A stretch of 64,000 bases of DNA, taken from Bacteroidetes bacterium B1(2017). Lineage in GTDB: Bacteria; Bacteroidota; Bacteroidia; UKL13-3. The position numbers and the translations under genes were made by a program. A model generated the notes under the pieces. That model worked only from the letters and a program-made list of their open reading frames with translations, was not told the origin of the DNA and searched no databases. The stretch spans positions 1-64,000 of the forward strand of contig NKJG01000004.1 in NCBI GenBank assembly GCA_002256395.1. Reading direction: 5' to 3'. Below, in pieces: positions 16,966 to 26,683 of this stretch (position 1 is its first letter; each line of letters starts with the position of its first letter).

Positions 16966-19900
16966 TTGATAGTCGTTAACACCCAACCGTTCGCTTTAAT
17001 ATATTCTTTGTTTCAACACCCGTATTTGGGCGTTGTGCTAGAACCGCATGTGGTTCAGGTAAATAGCAAGGGAGCATATACGCTTACACATCAGCGGGTG
17101 TTTTCAAAAACCGCCGATTATTTTGCCAAAAATATTTCTGAAGAAGATTTAAAACTCATAAAGATTTTAGATGAGGTGGATGACGATTATATTTTCAAAC
17201 GTTTTAATACCGAAGTAAAACGTAAAATTAGAACCGCCGAGTTTTTTGCGAAGTATTGTCCGAAAGAATTAATGGAAGACTCCATTCGACCATTTGTAGA
17301 GGAACGAATGAATAAGGTGTTTAATATTTTACGAGGGAAAACGATTTATAAAAACGGAAATGATAATAACCCAAGCTCGGTTAAAATTACCATTGGTGAG
17401 GAGCAAGCCAATATTTGGTTTCATTTCAAAAATAGTCCAGAAGGCATTCGATATTATCCAACCCTGCGATATCAAAATCAAAAGGTAGAGTTTATGTATA
17501 AAGGTGCCCATATTGTTTCGCAAACACCTGCTTGGCTTTTGGTAGACAATATGCTTTATGATTTTGAGAAAAATGTAGATGGTAAAAAATTGTTGCCATT
17601 TATGAGCAAACGGTATATTCAAATACCAAAAAAATCGGAGGAAACTTATTTAAGTAAATTTGTTCTTCAATTGGTTGAAAAGTATGATGTTAAAGCCGAT
17701 TGTTTTAAGATTAATAATCTTCCTTCTTTTGGTAGGCCTGTTTTAAATATGCAAAATTTATTTGAGGATGAGGTAGCACTTCGACTTCAATTTAATTACG
17801 CAGACATTATTTTCGATTACCAATCGGATCAAGAGATACATGCCCAACTTTTAAAAGTTGGAGAGGAATATGTATTTAACCGTGTTGCCCGCAATAGAAA
17901 GTGGGAAGATGGCAGAATGAAAGCCTTGGAGAAAATGGGATTAAATCATTCTCATGGTCCCTATTTTATTTTGCCAGCGCTTAAATCATCCAAAAAACAG
18001 GATGATTTTTTAGGCATTGGTTCTTCTGATAAATATGTTTTCTTGGATTGGCTCAACCAATATTTCGAAGAATTAAAAGAGCAAGGAATTGATGTTGAAC
18101 AAGACAGCGAACATTCTAAATTTTATATTGGTCCACGTGAGCTCAAAATAGAAGTAAAAGAACAAAGAGATTGGTTTGATGTTCAAGCTATCGCTCGTTT
18201 TGGAGAGTATTCTTTTTCGTTTATGGCTCTTCGTGAATACATCTTAAAAGGAAAGCGAGAGTTTATTTTACCCAATGGCTTAATTGCAATAATACCTGAA
18301 GAATGGTTTGGTAACCTAACAGGCATTTTTGAATTTAGCACCAGTGAAGATGAAATTAAAATAGAAAAACATCATATTGGATTGTTAGAGGAGCTTACCT
18401 TAAATAATAATAGATACCTAAAAATAAGCGATAAACTTCAGAAAATGTTAAGTTATGGGCAGTTGCGCGAAATGGAGATGCCCAAAGACTTCAAAGGAAC
18501 TTTAAGACCATATCAAAAGGCTGGATTTGATTGGTTTTATTTTTTAAAAGATAATCAATTTGGTGGATGTTTAGCAGATGATATGGGTTTGGGGAAAACC
18601 ATTCAAACCTTAGCCTTATTGCAAAAGGAACGCGAACTTTATTTGGCGCATTTAGAGGAAGATAAAATTCAAAAGCCTAGTAATTTTGCTCCGTTTGAAC
18701 CTCTTGAAAATTCTGGTGCTCAAGGGCAGTTAAGTATTTTTGATCAGTCGGCTTTGGCTACTCCCCAACAGAATAATTTATTGTATTTGCAAACAGGTGG
18801 AGTTGCTCATCATAGCTTTAGCAAACCTGCTGAGCTTGGTTCAGAAAAAGGAAAGAATACCGTTATAAAAACGAGCTTAATTATTGTACCAAACTCTCTT
18901 GTATTTAATTGGTATAATGAGGCAAGGAAGTTTACTCCAGGAATAAAAATTTTAGTTTATACCGGAATTAATAGAATAAAAAATGCCAAATATTTTGTAA
19001 AATATGATTTGGTAATAAGTACATACGGAACGGTTCGGGTTGACATAGATATCTTCAAAGAATTTATGTTTAATTACATTATTTTGGATGAGAGTCAGGC
19101 AATAAAAAATGCACAGTCTCAAGTTTCAAAAGCGGTAAAATTATTGCATGCTAGCCGTAGGTTGGTACTAACCGGAACCCCAATAGAAAATAGTGTTCAG
19201 GAATTGTGGAGCCAGTTGTCATTTGTAAATCCAGGTTTGTTGGGAAGCTTACAATCCTTTTCAGAACGGTTTGTTTTACCCATTGAAAGGCAAAAGGACG
19301 TGATGAAAATGCAACAGTTGAAAGCCATCATTAGTCCGTTTATTTTACGCCGAACCAAGGATCAAGTTGCAACTGATTTGCCTGCTAAAATGGAGCAGGT
19401 TGTATATTGCCAAATGAGCGAAGAGCAGAACGAGGCTTATGAGAAAGTGAAGTCGTATTATAGAAATGAAATCATTAAAGCCATTCGCGATTTGGGTGTA
19501 AATAGATCCCAATTTACCTTGCTGCAAGGCTTAACTAAGTTGCGTCAAATTGCGAATCATCCGCTTTTAATAAACCCGGATTTTGTGGGTGAGAGTGGCA
19601 AGTTTAAAGAAGTTACTTATATGGCTCAAACTGCCTTGGCCGAAGGTCACAAGGTATTAATGTTTTCACAATTTGTGAGTCAGCTAGAGATATATAGAAA
19701 ATGGTTTGAAACCCAACATATACCGTATTGCTACCTCGACGGTTCGATGACCAACGAGGCAAGGCAAAATATGGTTAACAAATTTCAACAAGGAAATACA
19801 CCCTTTTTTCTAATCTCTTTAAAGGCGGGTGGGTTCGGCCTGAACCTAACCTCGGCCGATTATGTATTTTTGATAGATCCTTGGTGGAACCCTGCTGTTG

Positions 19901-20103
19901 AACGCCAAGCAATTGATAGAGCGCATAGAATTGGACAAACGCAGAATGTGTTTATCTATAAATTTATTACCAAAGATTCCGTTGAAGAAAAGATATTAGC
20001 ACTTCAGGAAAAAAAGAAATTACTTGCAGACAATATTATTGAAACGGATGAATCTATTATTAAGCAAATTGATGTAGACGAAATAATGGAATTATTGAAT
20101 TAA
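16966..20103 (+). CDS. SNF2-family DEAD/DEAH box helicase
   Basis: 1045 residues. The C-terminal half is a Swi2/Snf2 ATPase: motif I DDMGLGKTIQT near residue 540, motif II DESQ near 705, SLKAGGFGLNL and DPWWNPAVERQAIDRAHRIGQ near 980-1010. The N-terminal 480 residues are the Bacteroidota-type region found in this group, without a clear SWIM zinc finger. It is a DNA translocase rather than a strand-separating helicase. The start is a TTG at 16966 (MIVVNTQPF), chosen because the conserved N-terminal region begins there and no ATG is available. The gene is 12 bases upstream of the carboxylase gene. Confidence 0.9.
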   Translation: MIVVNTQPFALIYSLFQHPYLGVVLEPHVVQVNSKGAYTLTHQRVFSKTADYFAKNISEEDLKLIKILDEVDDDYIFKRFNTEVKRKIRTAEFFAKYCPKELMEDSIRPFVEERMNKVFNILRGKTIYKNGNDNNPSSVKITIGEEQANIWFHFKNSPEGIRYYPTLRYQNQKVEFMYKGAHIVSQTPAWLLVDNMLYDFEKNVDGKKLLPFMSKRYIQIPKKSEETYLSKFVLQLVEKYDVKADCFKINNLPSFGRPVLNMQNLFEDEVALRLQFNYADIIFDYQSDQEIHAQLLKVGEEYVFNRVARNRKWEDGRMKALEKMGLNHSHGPYFILPALKSSKKQDDFLGIGSSDKYVFLDWLNQYFEELKEQGIDVEQDSEHSKFYIGPRELKIEVKEQRDWFDVQAIARFGEYSFSFMALREYILKGKREFILPNGLIAIIPEEWFGNLTGIFEFSTSEDEIKIEKHHIGLLEELTLNNNRYLKISDKLQKMLSYGQLREMEMPKDFKGTLRPYQKAGFDWFYFLKDNQFGGCLADDMGLGKTIQTLALLQKERELYLAHLEEDKIQKPSNFAPFEPLENSGAQGQLSIFDQSALATPQQNNLLYLQTGGVAHHSFSKPAELGSEKGKNTVIKTSLIIVPNSLVFNWYNEARKFTPGIKILVYTGINRIKNAKYFVKYDLVISTYGTVRVDIDIFKEFMFNYIILDESQAIKNAQSQVSKAVKLLHASRRLVLTGTPIENSVQELWSQLSFVNPGLLGSLQSFSERFVLPIERQKDVMKMQQLKAIISPFILRRTKDQVATDLPAKMEQVVYCQMSEEQNEAYEKVKSYYRNEIIKAIRDLGVNRSQFTLLQGLTKLRQIANHPLLINPDFVGESGKFKEVTYMAQTALAEGHKVLMFSQFVSQLEIYRKWFETQHIPYCYLDGSMTNEARQNMVNKFQQGNTPFFLISLKAGGFGLNLTSADYVFLIDPWWNPAVERQAIDRAHRIGQTQNVFIYKFITKDSVEEKILALQEKKKLLADNIIETDESIIKQIDVDEIMELLN

Positions 20104-20115
20104 GAATTTTCACGA

Positions 20116-21654
20116 ATGAAAAAGAGAGAACAACTTTTAAAGCTTAGAGATGAAGCTCAATTAGGTGGTGGCGCAGATAGAATTGCCTCACAACACAAAA
20201 AGGGAAAATTAACAGCTCGCGAACGCATTCATTTTTTAATGGATGAAGGCAGCTTCGAAGAAATAGGGGCCTTTGTTCAACACCGCAGCTCTGATTTTGG
20301 AATGGAAAAACAGAAGTTTCTTGGAGATGGAGTTGTTACCGGTTATGGAACTATAAATGGGAGATTAACCTATGTGTTTTCTCAAGACTTTACCATTTTT
20401 GGTGGGTCCTTATCTGAAACTCATGCAGAGAAAATTTGTAAGTTAATGGATTTAGCCATGAAAAATGGCGCTCCATTAATTGGCTTAAATGATAGTGGAG
20501 GCGCACGTATTCAAGAAGGTGTGGTAAGCTTAGGAGGGTACGCAGATATCTTCTATAGAAACACCCTTGCTTCGGGTGTAATTCCTCAGTTATCGGCTAT
20601 TATGGGCCCCTGCGCTGGCGGTGCTGTTTATAGTCCTGCCATTACCGACTATATTTTAATGGTTGAAAATTCGAGCTATATGTTTGTTACGGGGCCAAAT
20701 GTGGTAAAAACTGTAACGCATGAAGAAGTTAGTAGCGAAGATTTAGGTGGTGCGTCGGTGCATTCAAGCAAAAGTGGTGTAGCGCATTTTACTGCAGCAA
20801 ATGAAATTGAAGCAATCCAACAACTTAAAAAATTATTGAGTTATGTGCCTCAAAATTGCGAAGAAAAAGTTCCTTCCTTGCCATATGAAAAGGCTGATGA
20901 AACACGAATGAAATTGGCAGATATTATTCCTGAAAGTGCTAATCAACCTTACGATATTAGAGAGGTTATTGATGAAGTTGCAGATGAAGGAAGTTTCTAT
21001 GAAGTACATAAGAATTTTGCTGAAAATATTGTCGTTGGATTTGCTCGCTTAGCGGGTAAAAGTATTGGTATTGTTGCTAATCAGCCAGCTTTCTTGGCGG
21101 GAGTGTTGGATATACATTCTTCGCAAAAAGCTGCTCGTTTTGTAAGATTCTGCGATTGTTTTAATATTCCCTTATTAGTGTTTGAAGATGTTCCAGGATT
21201 TTTGCCTGGTACCGATCAAGAATGGAATGCGATAATTACCAATGGTGCAAAATTATTGTATGCATTTTGTGAGGCAACGGTTCCAAGAGTTACTGTTATT
21301 ACACGTAAAGCATACGGTGGAGCGTATGATGTAATGAATAGCAAACACATTGGTGCCGATATGAACTTTGCTTGGCCTAGTGCTGAGATTGCTGTTATGG
21401 GAGCCAAAGGTGCTGCCGAAATTATTTTCAAACGCCAAATAGATGCTGCCGAAAATAAAGAGGAAGCTTTAAAAGCAAAGGAAACAGAATATGCCGAGTT
21501 GTTTGCCAATCCTTACCGTGCAGCCGAGCGTGGATTTATTGATGATGTAATTTTGCCAGAGGAAACAAGAGCTAAATTAATAAAGGCATTTTCTATGCTT
21601 GAAAATAAAGTAGCCACTTTGCCTCGCAAAAAACATGGCAATATTCCATTATAA
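20116..21654 (+). CDS. Acyl-CoA carboxylase beta subunit (propionyl-CoA carboxylase type)
   Basis: 512 residues, a complete carboxyltransferase of the PccB/MmdA family. The oxyanion-hole segments are present: [11 protein letters not shown] near 130, [13 protein letters not shown] near 175, and the second-half GPSQ-like region around GGAYDVMN near 400. It transfers carboxyl from biotin to propionyl- or acetyl-CoA, or works in methylmalonyl-CoA decarboxylation. No biotin carboxylase or biotin carrier gene is adjacent, so substrate and partners cannot be fixed from this window. The upstream helicase gene is 12 bases away, which may only reflect compact packing. Confidence 0.92.
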   Translation: MKKREQLLKLRDEAQLGGGADRIASQHKKGKLTARERIHFLMDEGSFEEIGAFVQHRSSDFGMEKQKFLGDGVVTGYGTINGRLTYVFSQDFTIFGGSLSETHAEKICKLMDLAMKNGAPLIGLNDSGGARIQEGVVSLGGYADIFYRNTLASGVIPQLSAIMGPCAGGAVYSPAITDYILMVENSSYMFVTGPNVVKTVTHEEVSSEDLGGASVHSSKSGVAHFTAANEIEAIQQLKKLLSYVPQNCEEKVPSLPYEKADETRMKLADIIPESANQPYDIREVIDEVADEGSFYEVHKNFAENIVVGFARLAGKSIGIVANQPAFLAGVLDIHSSQKAARFVRFCDCFNIPLLVFEDVPGFLPGTDQEWNAIITNGAKLLYAFCEATVPRVTVITRKAYGGAYDVMNSKHIGADMNFAWPSAEIAVMGAKGAAEIIFKRQIDAAENKEEALKAKETEYAELFANPYRAAERGFIDDVILPEETRAKLIKAFSMLENKVATLPRKKHGNIPL

Positions 21655-21706
21655 GAAATAATCTATTTTATCGTTTGGCCAATGATACTAAGTTAATTTA
21701 TCAGGT

Positions 21707-23308
21707 ATGAAAAAGTATATCTTTCAAACTAAACTAATACTCGCTTCTCTTATGCTGCTACCCATTTTTTCTTGGGCGCAACAAGAAAGAGTATGCAGTT
21801 CAAAAGTTACTTCGGTAAATGTATTCTTGAACCAAGCTCAGGTACATAGAGAAGGGAAATTGGCATTGGAGGAAGGTGTTAACTTAGTTGTTTTTGATAA
21901 GATATCTCCGCAGTTAATTCAAGGCTCAATTGAAGTAGAGGCAGTAGAGGGAGTTGAAATACTTTCGGTAGGGGTGCAGACCGATTATTTTTCAAAAAAT
22001 AATAAGCCAACATTCATTCTTAATTTAGAAGATTCATTACGCACAATTACAGAACATTTAGCCGAAATAAAAGCGGATAAAGAAGCATTGGTTTTGCAAA
22101 AGGAATTGTTGCTAGCTAATAAAAATTTGGGCGGGAGCACTCAAGGAGTAAAGGCTGATGAATTGGAAGATGTATTGCTAATTTATCAGAAAAAGCTACA
22201 GGAGTTTAAGTTCGAGAATATTCGTTTAAACCGACTTGAACGCACCTATTTGGATCAAAAAGTTTTGGTAGAAAATCAATTGCAAGAGTATACCAATGGT
22301 ACACTTTCATTGATAAATCAAATAGTGGTTCAGGTTAGGTGCAGTAAACCTTTAGCAGAAGCAAAATTTGGACTAAAGTATTTGGTAAATGGAGTTAGTT
22401 GGCAAGCCTTTTATGATGTGAGAGTAAAGGATACTAAAAACCCAATGCAATTTGTGTTGAAAGCCAACCTTACGCAAAATACTGGTGAGGTTTGGGAGAA
22501 TGTAAAACTAAAACTCACTACTGCCAATCCAATGGATATAGGTGTTAAGCCTATTCTTGAACCAACCAGATTGTATTTGGTAAACAATAGTATTACAGAA
22601 AAAGATGCCGATGGCATTTCGGAAAAGATGGATGCGCCAGCTGCTTATAGGGCACTAAACGGTAATGAAGCATATACTCCAATCTCCCAACCCACTCAAA
22701 CCTTATTGAACCTTGAATTTGATGTGGCAGGTTTAAGCACCATCCCATCCGATTCGAAAACTCATTTGGTTGAATTGTATCGCTTTTCATTACCTGCCAG
22801 CTATGGGTATGCTTGTGTGCCTAAATTAAATTCGGAAGTGTTTGTGACTGCCAAGGTTCAAACCAATGAATTAATTAGCCAATTAAACGGGGAGGCAAAT
22901 GTGTATCTAAATGGCACTTATACTGGTAAAACTTTCTTGTCTGATAAAGGGCAAGATTCATTAACCATAACCTTGGGAAAAGAACATAGAGTAATTGTTA
23001 AAAGAGAAAAAGTAAAAGAGATGTGCAGTAAATCTTTGTTTGGGTCAACCAAAAAAGAGGCAAGCACAATTGAAATTACCTTAACCAATAGTAGTAACGA
23101 AACCATTGAAGTTGCTTTGGAGGATCAAATTCCTGTGCCAAGCAATAAAGAAATTGAGGTTAAATTGGGTGATATTGGAGACGCCAAACTTGCTGTAGAA
23201 ACTGGCCAATTGAGTTGGACAAAAAAGCTTGCTCCAAAGCAAACTATCAAAGTTAGGTTCTCATTTGAAATAAGTTATCCATCTAATAAAATAATAACAG
23301 GCTATTAA
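21707..23308 (+). CDS. DUF4139 / mucoidy inhibitor MuiA family protein
   Basis: 533 residues with a signal peptide ending SWAQ (about residue 25). The N-terminal DUF4140-like region (VTSVNVFLNQAQVHREGKLAL...) is followed by a coiled coil (about 105-185) and the C-terminal DUF4139 domain, with SWQAFYDVRV near 230 and PVPSNKEIEVKL near 480. These proteins are exported and their molecular role is unknown; the name comes from a mucoidy phenotype, not from a known activity. The protein is full length. Confidence 0.88.
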   Translation: MKKYIFQTKLILASLMLLPIFSWAQQERVCSSKVTSVNVFLNQAQVHREGKLALEEGVNLVVFDKISPQLIQGSIEVEAVEGVEILSVGVQTDYFSKNNKPTFILNLEDSLRTITEHLAEIKADKEALVLQKELLLANKNLGGSTQGVKADELEDVLLIYQKKLQEFKFENIRLNRLERTYLDQKVLVENQLQEYTNGTLSLINQIVVQVRCSKPLAEAKFGLKYLVNGVSWQAFYDVRVKDTKNPMQFVLKANLTQNTGEVWENVKLKLTTANPMDIGVKPILEPTRLYLVNNSITEKDADGISEKMDAPAAYRALNGNEAYTPISQPTQTLLNLEFDVAGLSTIPSDSKTHLVELYRFSLPASYGYACVPKLNSEVFVTAKVQTNELISQLNGEANVYLNGTYTGKTFLSDKGQDSLTITLGKEHRVIVKREKVKEMCSKSLFGSTKKEASTIEITLTNSSNETIEVALEDQIPVPSNKEIEVKLGDIGDAKLAVETGQLSWTKKLAPKQTIKVRFSFEISYPSNKIITGY

Positions 23309-23371
23309 TTTAAGGCATGTTTATTGTTATTGATAAAATCTAATTATTTTCCCACCATTAAATAGAACATT

Positions 23372-23803
23372 ATGAAAAAACTAATTCTTTTACTTTTAGT
23401 AGCTTTTGCTATTCAATCAAATTCTGCATTTGCCCAATTGGGTGGCGCTATGGATAAACTTGCAAAACAAGGCTCTGCCGCTGCAACCGATGCAAAAAAC
23501 TCTTCTACTTCAACCATTTTAGGTAACTTAGATAAATCTTTAAAAGATCAATTTAAATTGGATGGTGTTAAGTCGCAAATTATGGGCGATGTATTAAAAA
23601 TTAAGGTTGCCGACACAGATTTTACTAAATTATCAGCTGCTTCAAAAACCAAGCAAGGTAATCAAATTGCAGATGCTGCCTCAAGTATTTTGGGTGGTAG
23701 CGGTTTGAACCTACAAGGATTAGGTTTAAAAAACATTATTGTTGAAATGTTTAAGAGTATGAGTTTGAATGATATTCTTGCTACTATTAAAAAACCAATT
23801 TAA
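23372..23803 (+). CDS. Small secreted protein, function unknown
   Basis: 143 residues. A clear signal peptide (to about residue 22, AFAQ) precedes a small domain rich in Ser, Ala, Lys and Asp, with a glycine-rich stretch (SILGGSGLNLQGLGLKN) near 110 and a hydrophobic C-terminus. No family is recognised. It lies 63 bases after the MuiA-family gene and is followed directly by a terminator hairpin. Confidence 0.7.
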   Translation: MKKLILLLLVAFAIQSNSAFAQLGGAMDKLAKQGSAAATDAKNSSTSTILGNLDKSLKDQFKLDGVKSQIMGDVLKIKVADTDFTKLSAASKTKQGNQIADAASSILGGSGLNLQGLGLKNIIVEMFKSMSLNDILATIKKPI

Positions 23804-23826
23804 TACTACAATAAACTTTTTTTAAG

Positions 23827-23862
23827 AGCCATATTGCCATAGGTAATGTGGCTTTTCTTTTT
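23827..23862 (+). terminator. Terminator after the small secreted protein gene
   Basis: Stem AGCCATATT / AATGTGGCT (one G-U pair) with a nine-base loop is followed by a T-rich run (TTTTCTTTTT). Confidence 0.8.
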
Positions 23863-23910
23863 ATAAAATTGGCTGTTTGATACCTGCTATTTTTTTTGCA
23901 TTTTTGATCC

Positions 23911-25398
23911 ATGGGTATAAAAGCAATATTAGCTAAACCCTTTGCCAAGTATATAGCTGGTAAAGTAAAAAAGGAAAGTGAAAATGCCCTTGAATGGCAA
24001 AGCACTTGGATGAACAAAATTCTTGGCTCAGCTCAAAATACGGCTTTTGGTAAGGACCATTCTTTTTCAAAAATTAATTCCTATGAGCTTTTCAAAGCGA
24101 ATATTCCCATTCGCGATTATGAAGCGCTAAAGCCCTATGTAGATAGAATGGTAGCAGGAGAGGTTGATATTTTATGGCCTGGTAAACCACTTTATTTTGC
24201 AAAGACTTCTGGCACAACTAGTGGCGTAAAATATATTCCTATTTCTAAAGAATCCATTTCATTTCATATTAACTCGGCTCGCAATGCATTGCTTTGTTAT
24301 ATTGCAGAAACCGGGAATTCTGAATTTGTGGATGGGAAGCTAATTTTTCTTTCTGGTAGCCCTGAAATGGATACAAAAAACGGTATTTTCACTGGCCGAT
24401 TAAGTGGTATTGTTAACCATCATGTTCCCCAATATTTGCGAACTAACCAAATGCCATCTTATGCTACTAATTGCATTGAAGATTGGGAGCAAAAAGTAGA
24501 GAAAATTACGGAGGAAACCTTGTCAGCAGACATGACTCTCATAAGTGGAATTCCACCTTGGGTTCAAATGTATTTTGATAAGCTTAAAGAGAAAACAGGC
24601 AAACAAATAAAAGACCTATTTCCAAATTTTAATTTGTTTGTTTATGGTGGGGTAAATTTTGAACCCTACAGAGCAAAAATTGAAGAAAGTATTGGTAAGA
24701 AAGTAGATACCATAGAAACCTATCCCGCCTCAGAAGGATTTATTGCCTACCAAGATTCTCAAGAGGCAAATGGCTTATTATTATTGGTTAATAATGGGAT
24801 ATTTTATGAGTTTATTCCTGTTGATGAATTCTTTCATGAGAACCCAACAAGGTTGTCACTTGCCCAGGTGGAGCTAGGAGTTAATTACGCTATTATTTTA
24901 AATACCAATGCTGGTCTTTATGGTTATAATATTGGCGACACAGTAAAATTTGTTTCTTTAAATCCATATCGAATAAAAGTAACAGGTAGAATAAAACATT
25001 ATATTTCGGCATTTGGCGAGCATGTAATTGGTGAGGAGGTTGAATTTGCCATTTTATCTGTTGCCAAAAAGTATGGCGTCAGCATTATTGAATTTACGGT
25101 TGCCCCACAGGTTAATCCGCCCGAAGGAGGTTTGCCCTACCACGAATGGTTTGTTTCATTTGAGAATGAACCAACAGATTTGGCAGGTTTTTCGGCAGAG
25201 GTAGATATAGCTTTGCAAACCAAGAATATTTATTACCAAGATTTAATTAAGGGAAGCATTTTGCAAGCATTGAAAATTAGAACCTTGGCTCCAGATGCAT
25301 TTATTCATTACATGAAATCGCAAGGGAAATTAGGCGGTCAAAACAAGGTGCCTCGTTTAAGCAATGACCGTAAAATTGCGGATTTGTTGTCTGCATAG
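23911..25398 (+). CDS. GH3-family acyl-acid-amido synthetase homolog
   Basis: 495 residues. The family is recognised by the AMP-binding motif KTSGTTSGVKYIPIS near residues 95-110, YPASEGFIAYQ near 272 and NIGDTVKFV near 345, which are the GH3 versions of the adenylating (ANL) motifs. Plant GH3 enzymes conjugate auxin or jasmonate to amino acids; in Bacteroidota the homologs are common but their substrates are unknown, so no hormone role should be assumed. It is a single gene with no signal peptide, so it should be cytoplasmic. Confidence 0.9.
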   Translation: MGIKAILAKPFAKYIAGKVKKESENALEWQSTWMNKILGSAQNTAFGKDHSFSKINSYELFKANIPIRDYEALKPYVDRMVAGEVDILWPGKPLYFAKTSGTTSGVKYIPISKESISFHINSARNALLCYIAETGNSEFVDGKLIFLSGSPEMDTKNGIFTGRLSGIVNHHVPQYLRTNQMPSYATNCIEDWEQKVEKITEETLSADMTLISGIPPWVQMYFDKLKEKTGKQIKDLFPNFNLFVYGGVNFEPYRAKIEESIGKKVDTIETYPASEGFIAYQDSQEANGLLLLVNNGIFYEFIPVDEFFHENPTRLSLAQVELGVNYAIILNTNAGLYGYNIGDTVKFVSLNPYRIKVTGRIKHYISAFGEHVIGEEVEFAILSVAKKYGVSIIEFTVAPQVNPPEGGLPYHEWFVSFENEPTDLAGFSAEVDIALQTKNIYYQDLIKGSILQALKIRTLAPDAFIHYMKSQGKLGGQNKVPRLSNDRKIADLLSA

Positions 25399-25481
25399 AG
25401 TTGAATTTCAAATGATGTTCAACAGAGGGAATTTCAGCACCCATTCTTAATTAATTTGCTTTATTTTGCAGTTCGTTTTTT

Positions 25482-26642
25482 ATGGAAAATCAAAAGAAGA
25501 AAATTGCTATTTTAGGTAGCACTGGAAGTATAGGAACTCAAGCTCTTGAAGTTATTAGTGAGCAAAATGCATTCCTTGAGGTGGAAGTTTTAACCGCCAA
25601 TAGCAATGCCGATTTGCTTATAAAACAAGCATTACATTACAAGCCAAATCATGTTGTAATTGCCGATGAATCTAAATACCTAGAGGTAAAGGATGCATTA
25701 GACCCACATGACATAAAAGTTTTTGCAGGTAATAAAGCCATTGAGGAGCTAATGGAAATTACCGAAGCCGATATGGTTTTAACGGCTATGGTTGGATATA
25801 GTGGTTTGAAACCTACTATTAAAGCGATAGAAAATAAGAAACGTATTGCCCTTGCAAACAAAGAAACTTTGGTGGTGGCAGGAGAGTTAATAACTCAATT
25901 ATGTGCTCAAAATAGAGTTGATTTAATACCTGTCGACTCCGAGCATTCGGCCATTTTTCAATGTTTGGTTGGAGAGAATTTGGATACCATTGATAAAGTA
26001 ATATTAACAGCCTCAGGTGGTCCCTTTAGAGGAAAAAAGAGAGAGGATCTTTTACATGTAACCAAGGCCCAAGCTCTTAAGCATCCTAATTGGAGCATGG
26101 GTGCAAAAATAACCATCGATTCGGCCTCCATGATGAATAAAGGCTTGGAGGTAATAGAGGCCAAATGGCTATTTGGTTTACAAAAAAATCAAATTGATGT
26201 AGTGGTACATCCTCAATCTATTGTGCACAGCATGGTTGAGTTTAATGATGGAAGTATAAAGGCCCAAATGGGTTTGCCAGACATGAAACTCCCAATTCAT
26301 TATGCCTTTTTCTTTCCGCAAAGGGTTCAAACCGACTTTAAGCGATTGAGTTTTAAAGATTATAACACACTTACATTTGAGGAGCCAGATCCAATTACTT
26401 TCAGAAATTTGGGTCTTGCCTTTGAAGCCATGGATAAGGGAGGAAATATGGCATGTATTTTAAATGCGGCCAACGAAATTGCCGTGGATGCTTTTCTTAA
26501 GGACAAGATAAAGTTTTTAGAAATTGCCGAATTAAATGAGAAATGTATGAATTTGGTTTCCTTTATTGAAAGGCCTAGTCTGGAGGATTATGTTAATACA
26601 GATGAAGAAACGAGAAGAATTGCCCTCAGTTTATTGAGTTAA
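25482..26642 (+). CDS. dxr: 1-deoxy-D-xylulose 5-phosphate reductoisomerase
   Basis: 386 residues, full length. The NADPH-binding motif GSTGSIG is at residues 11-17, the metal and substrate segments are PVDSEHSAIFQ near 150 and ASGGPFRG near 185, and the catalytic loop HPNWSMG is near 207. It converts DXP to methylerythritol phosphate, the second step of the non-mevalonate isoprenoid pathway. The gene is followed 41 bases later by rseP; the neighbouring order dxr-rseP is widely conserved in bacteria. Confidence 0.97.
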   Translation: MENQKKKIAILGSTGSIGTQALEVISEQNAFLEVEVLTANSNADLLIKQALHYKPNHVVIADESKYLEVKDALDPHDIKVFAGNKAIEELMEITEADMVLTAMVGYSGLKPTIKAIENKKRIALANKETLVVAGELITQLCAQNRVDLIPVDSEHSAIFQCLVGENLDTIDKVILTASGGPFRGKKREDLLHVTKAQALKHPNWSMGAKITIDSASMMNKGLEVIEAKWLFGLQKNQIDVVVHPQSIVHSMVEFNDGSIKAQMGLPDMKLPIHYAFFFPQRVQTDFKRLSFKDYNTLTFEEPDPITFRNLGLAFEAMDKGGNMACILNAANEIAVDAFLKDKIKFLEIAELNEKCMNLVSFIERPSLEDYVNTDEETRRIALSLLS

Positions 26643-26683
26643 TTGGTTATTATTGCAAATATTTATAGGAATTAAACAAACAC

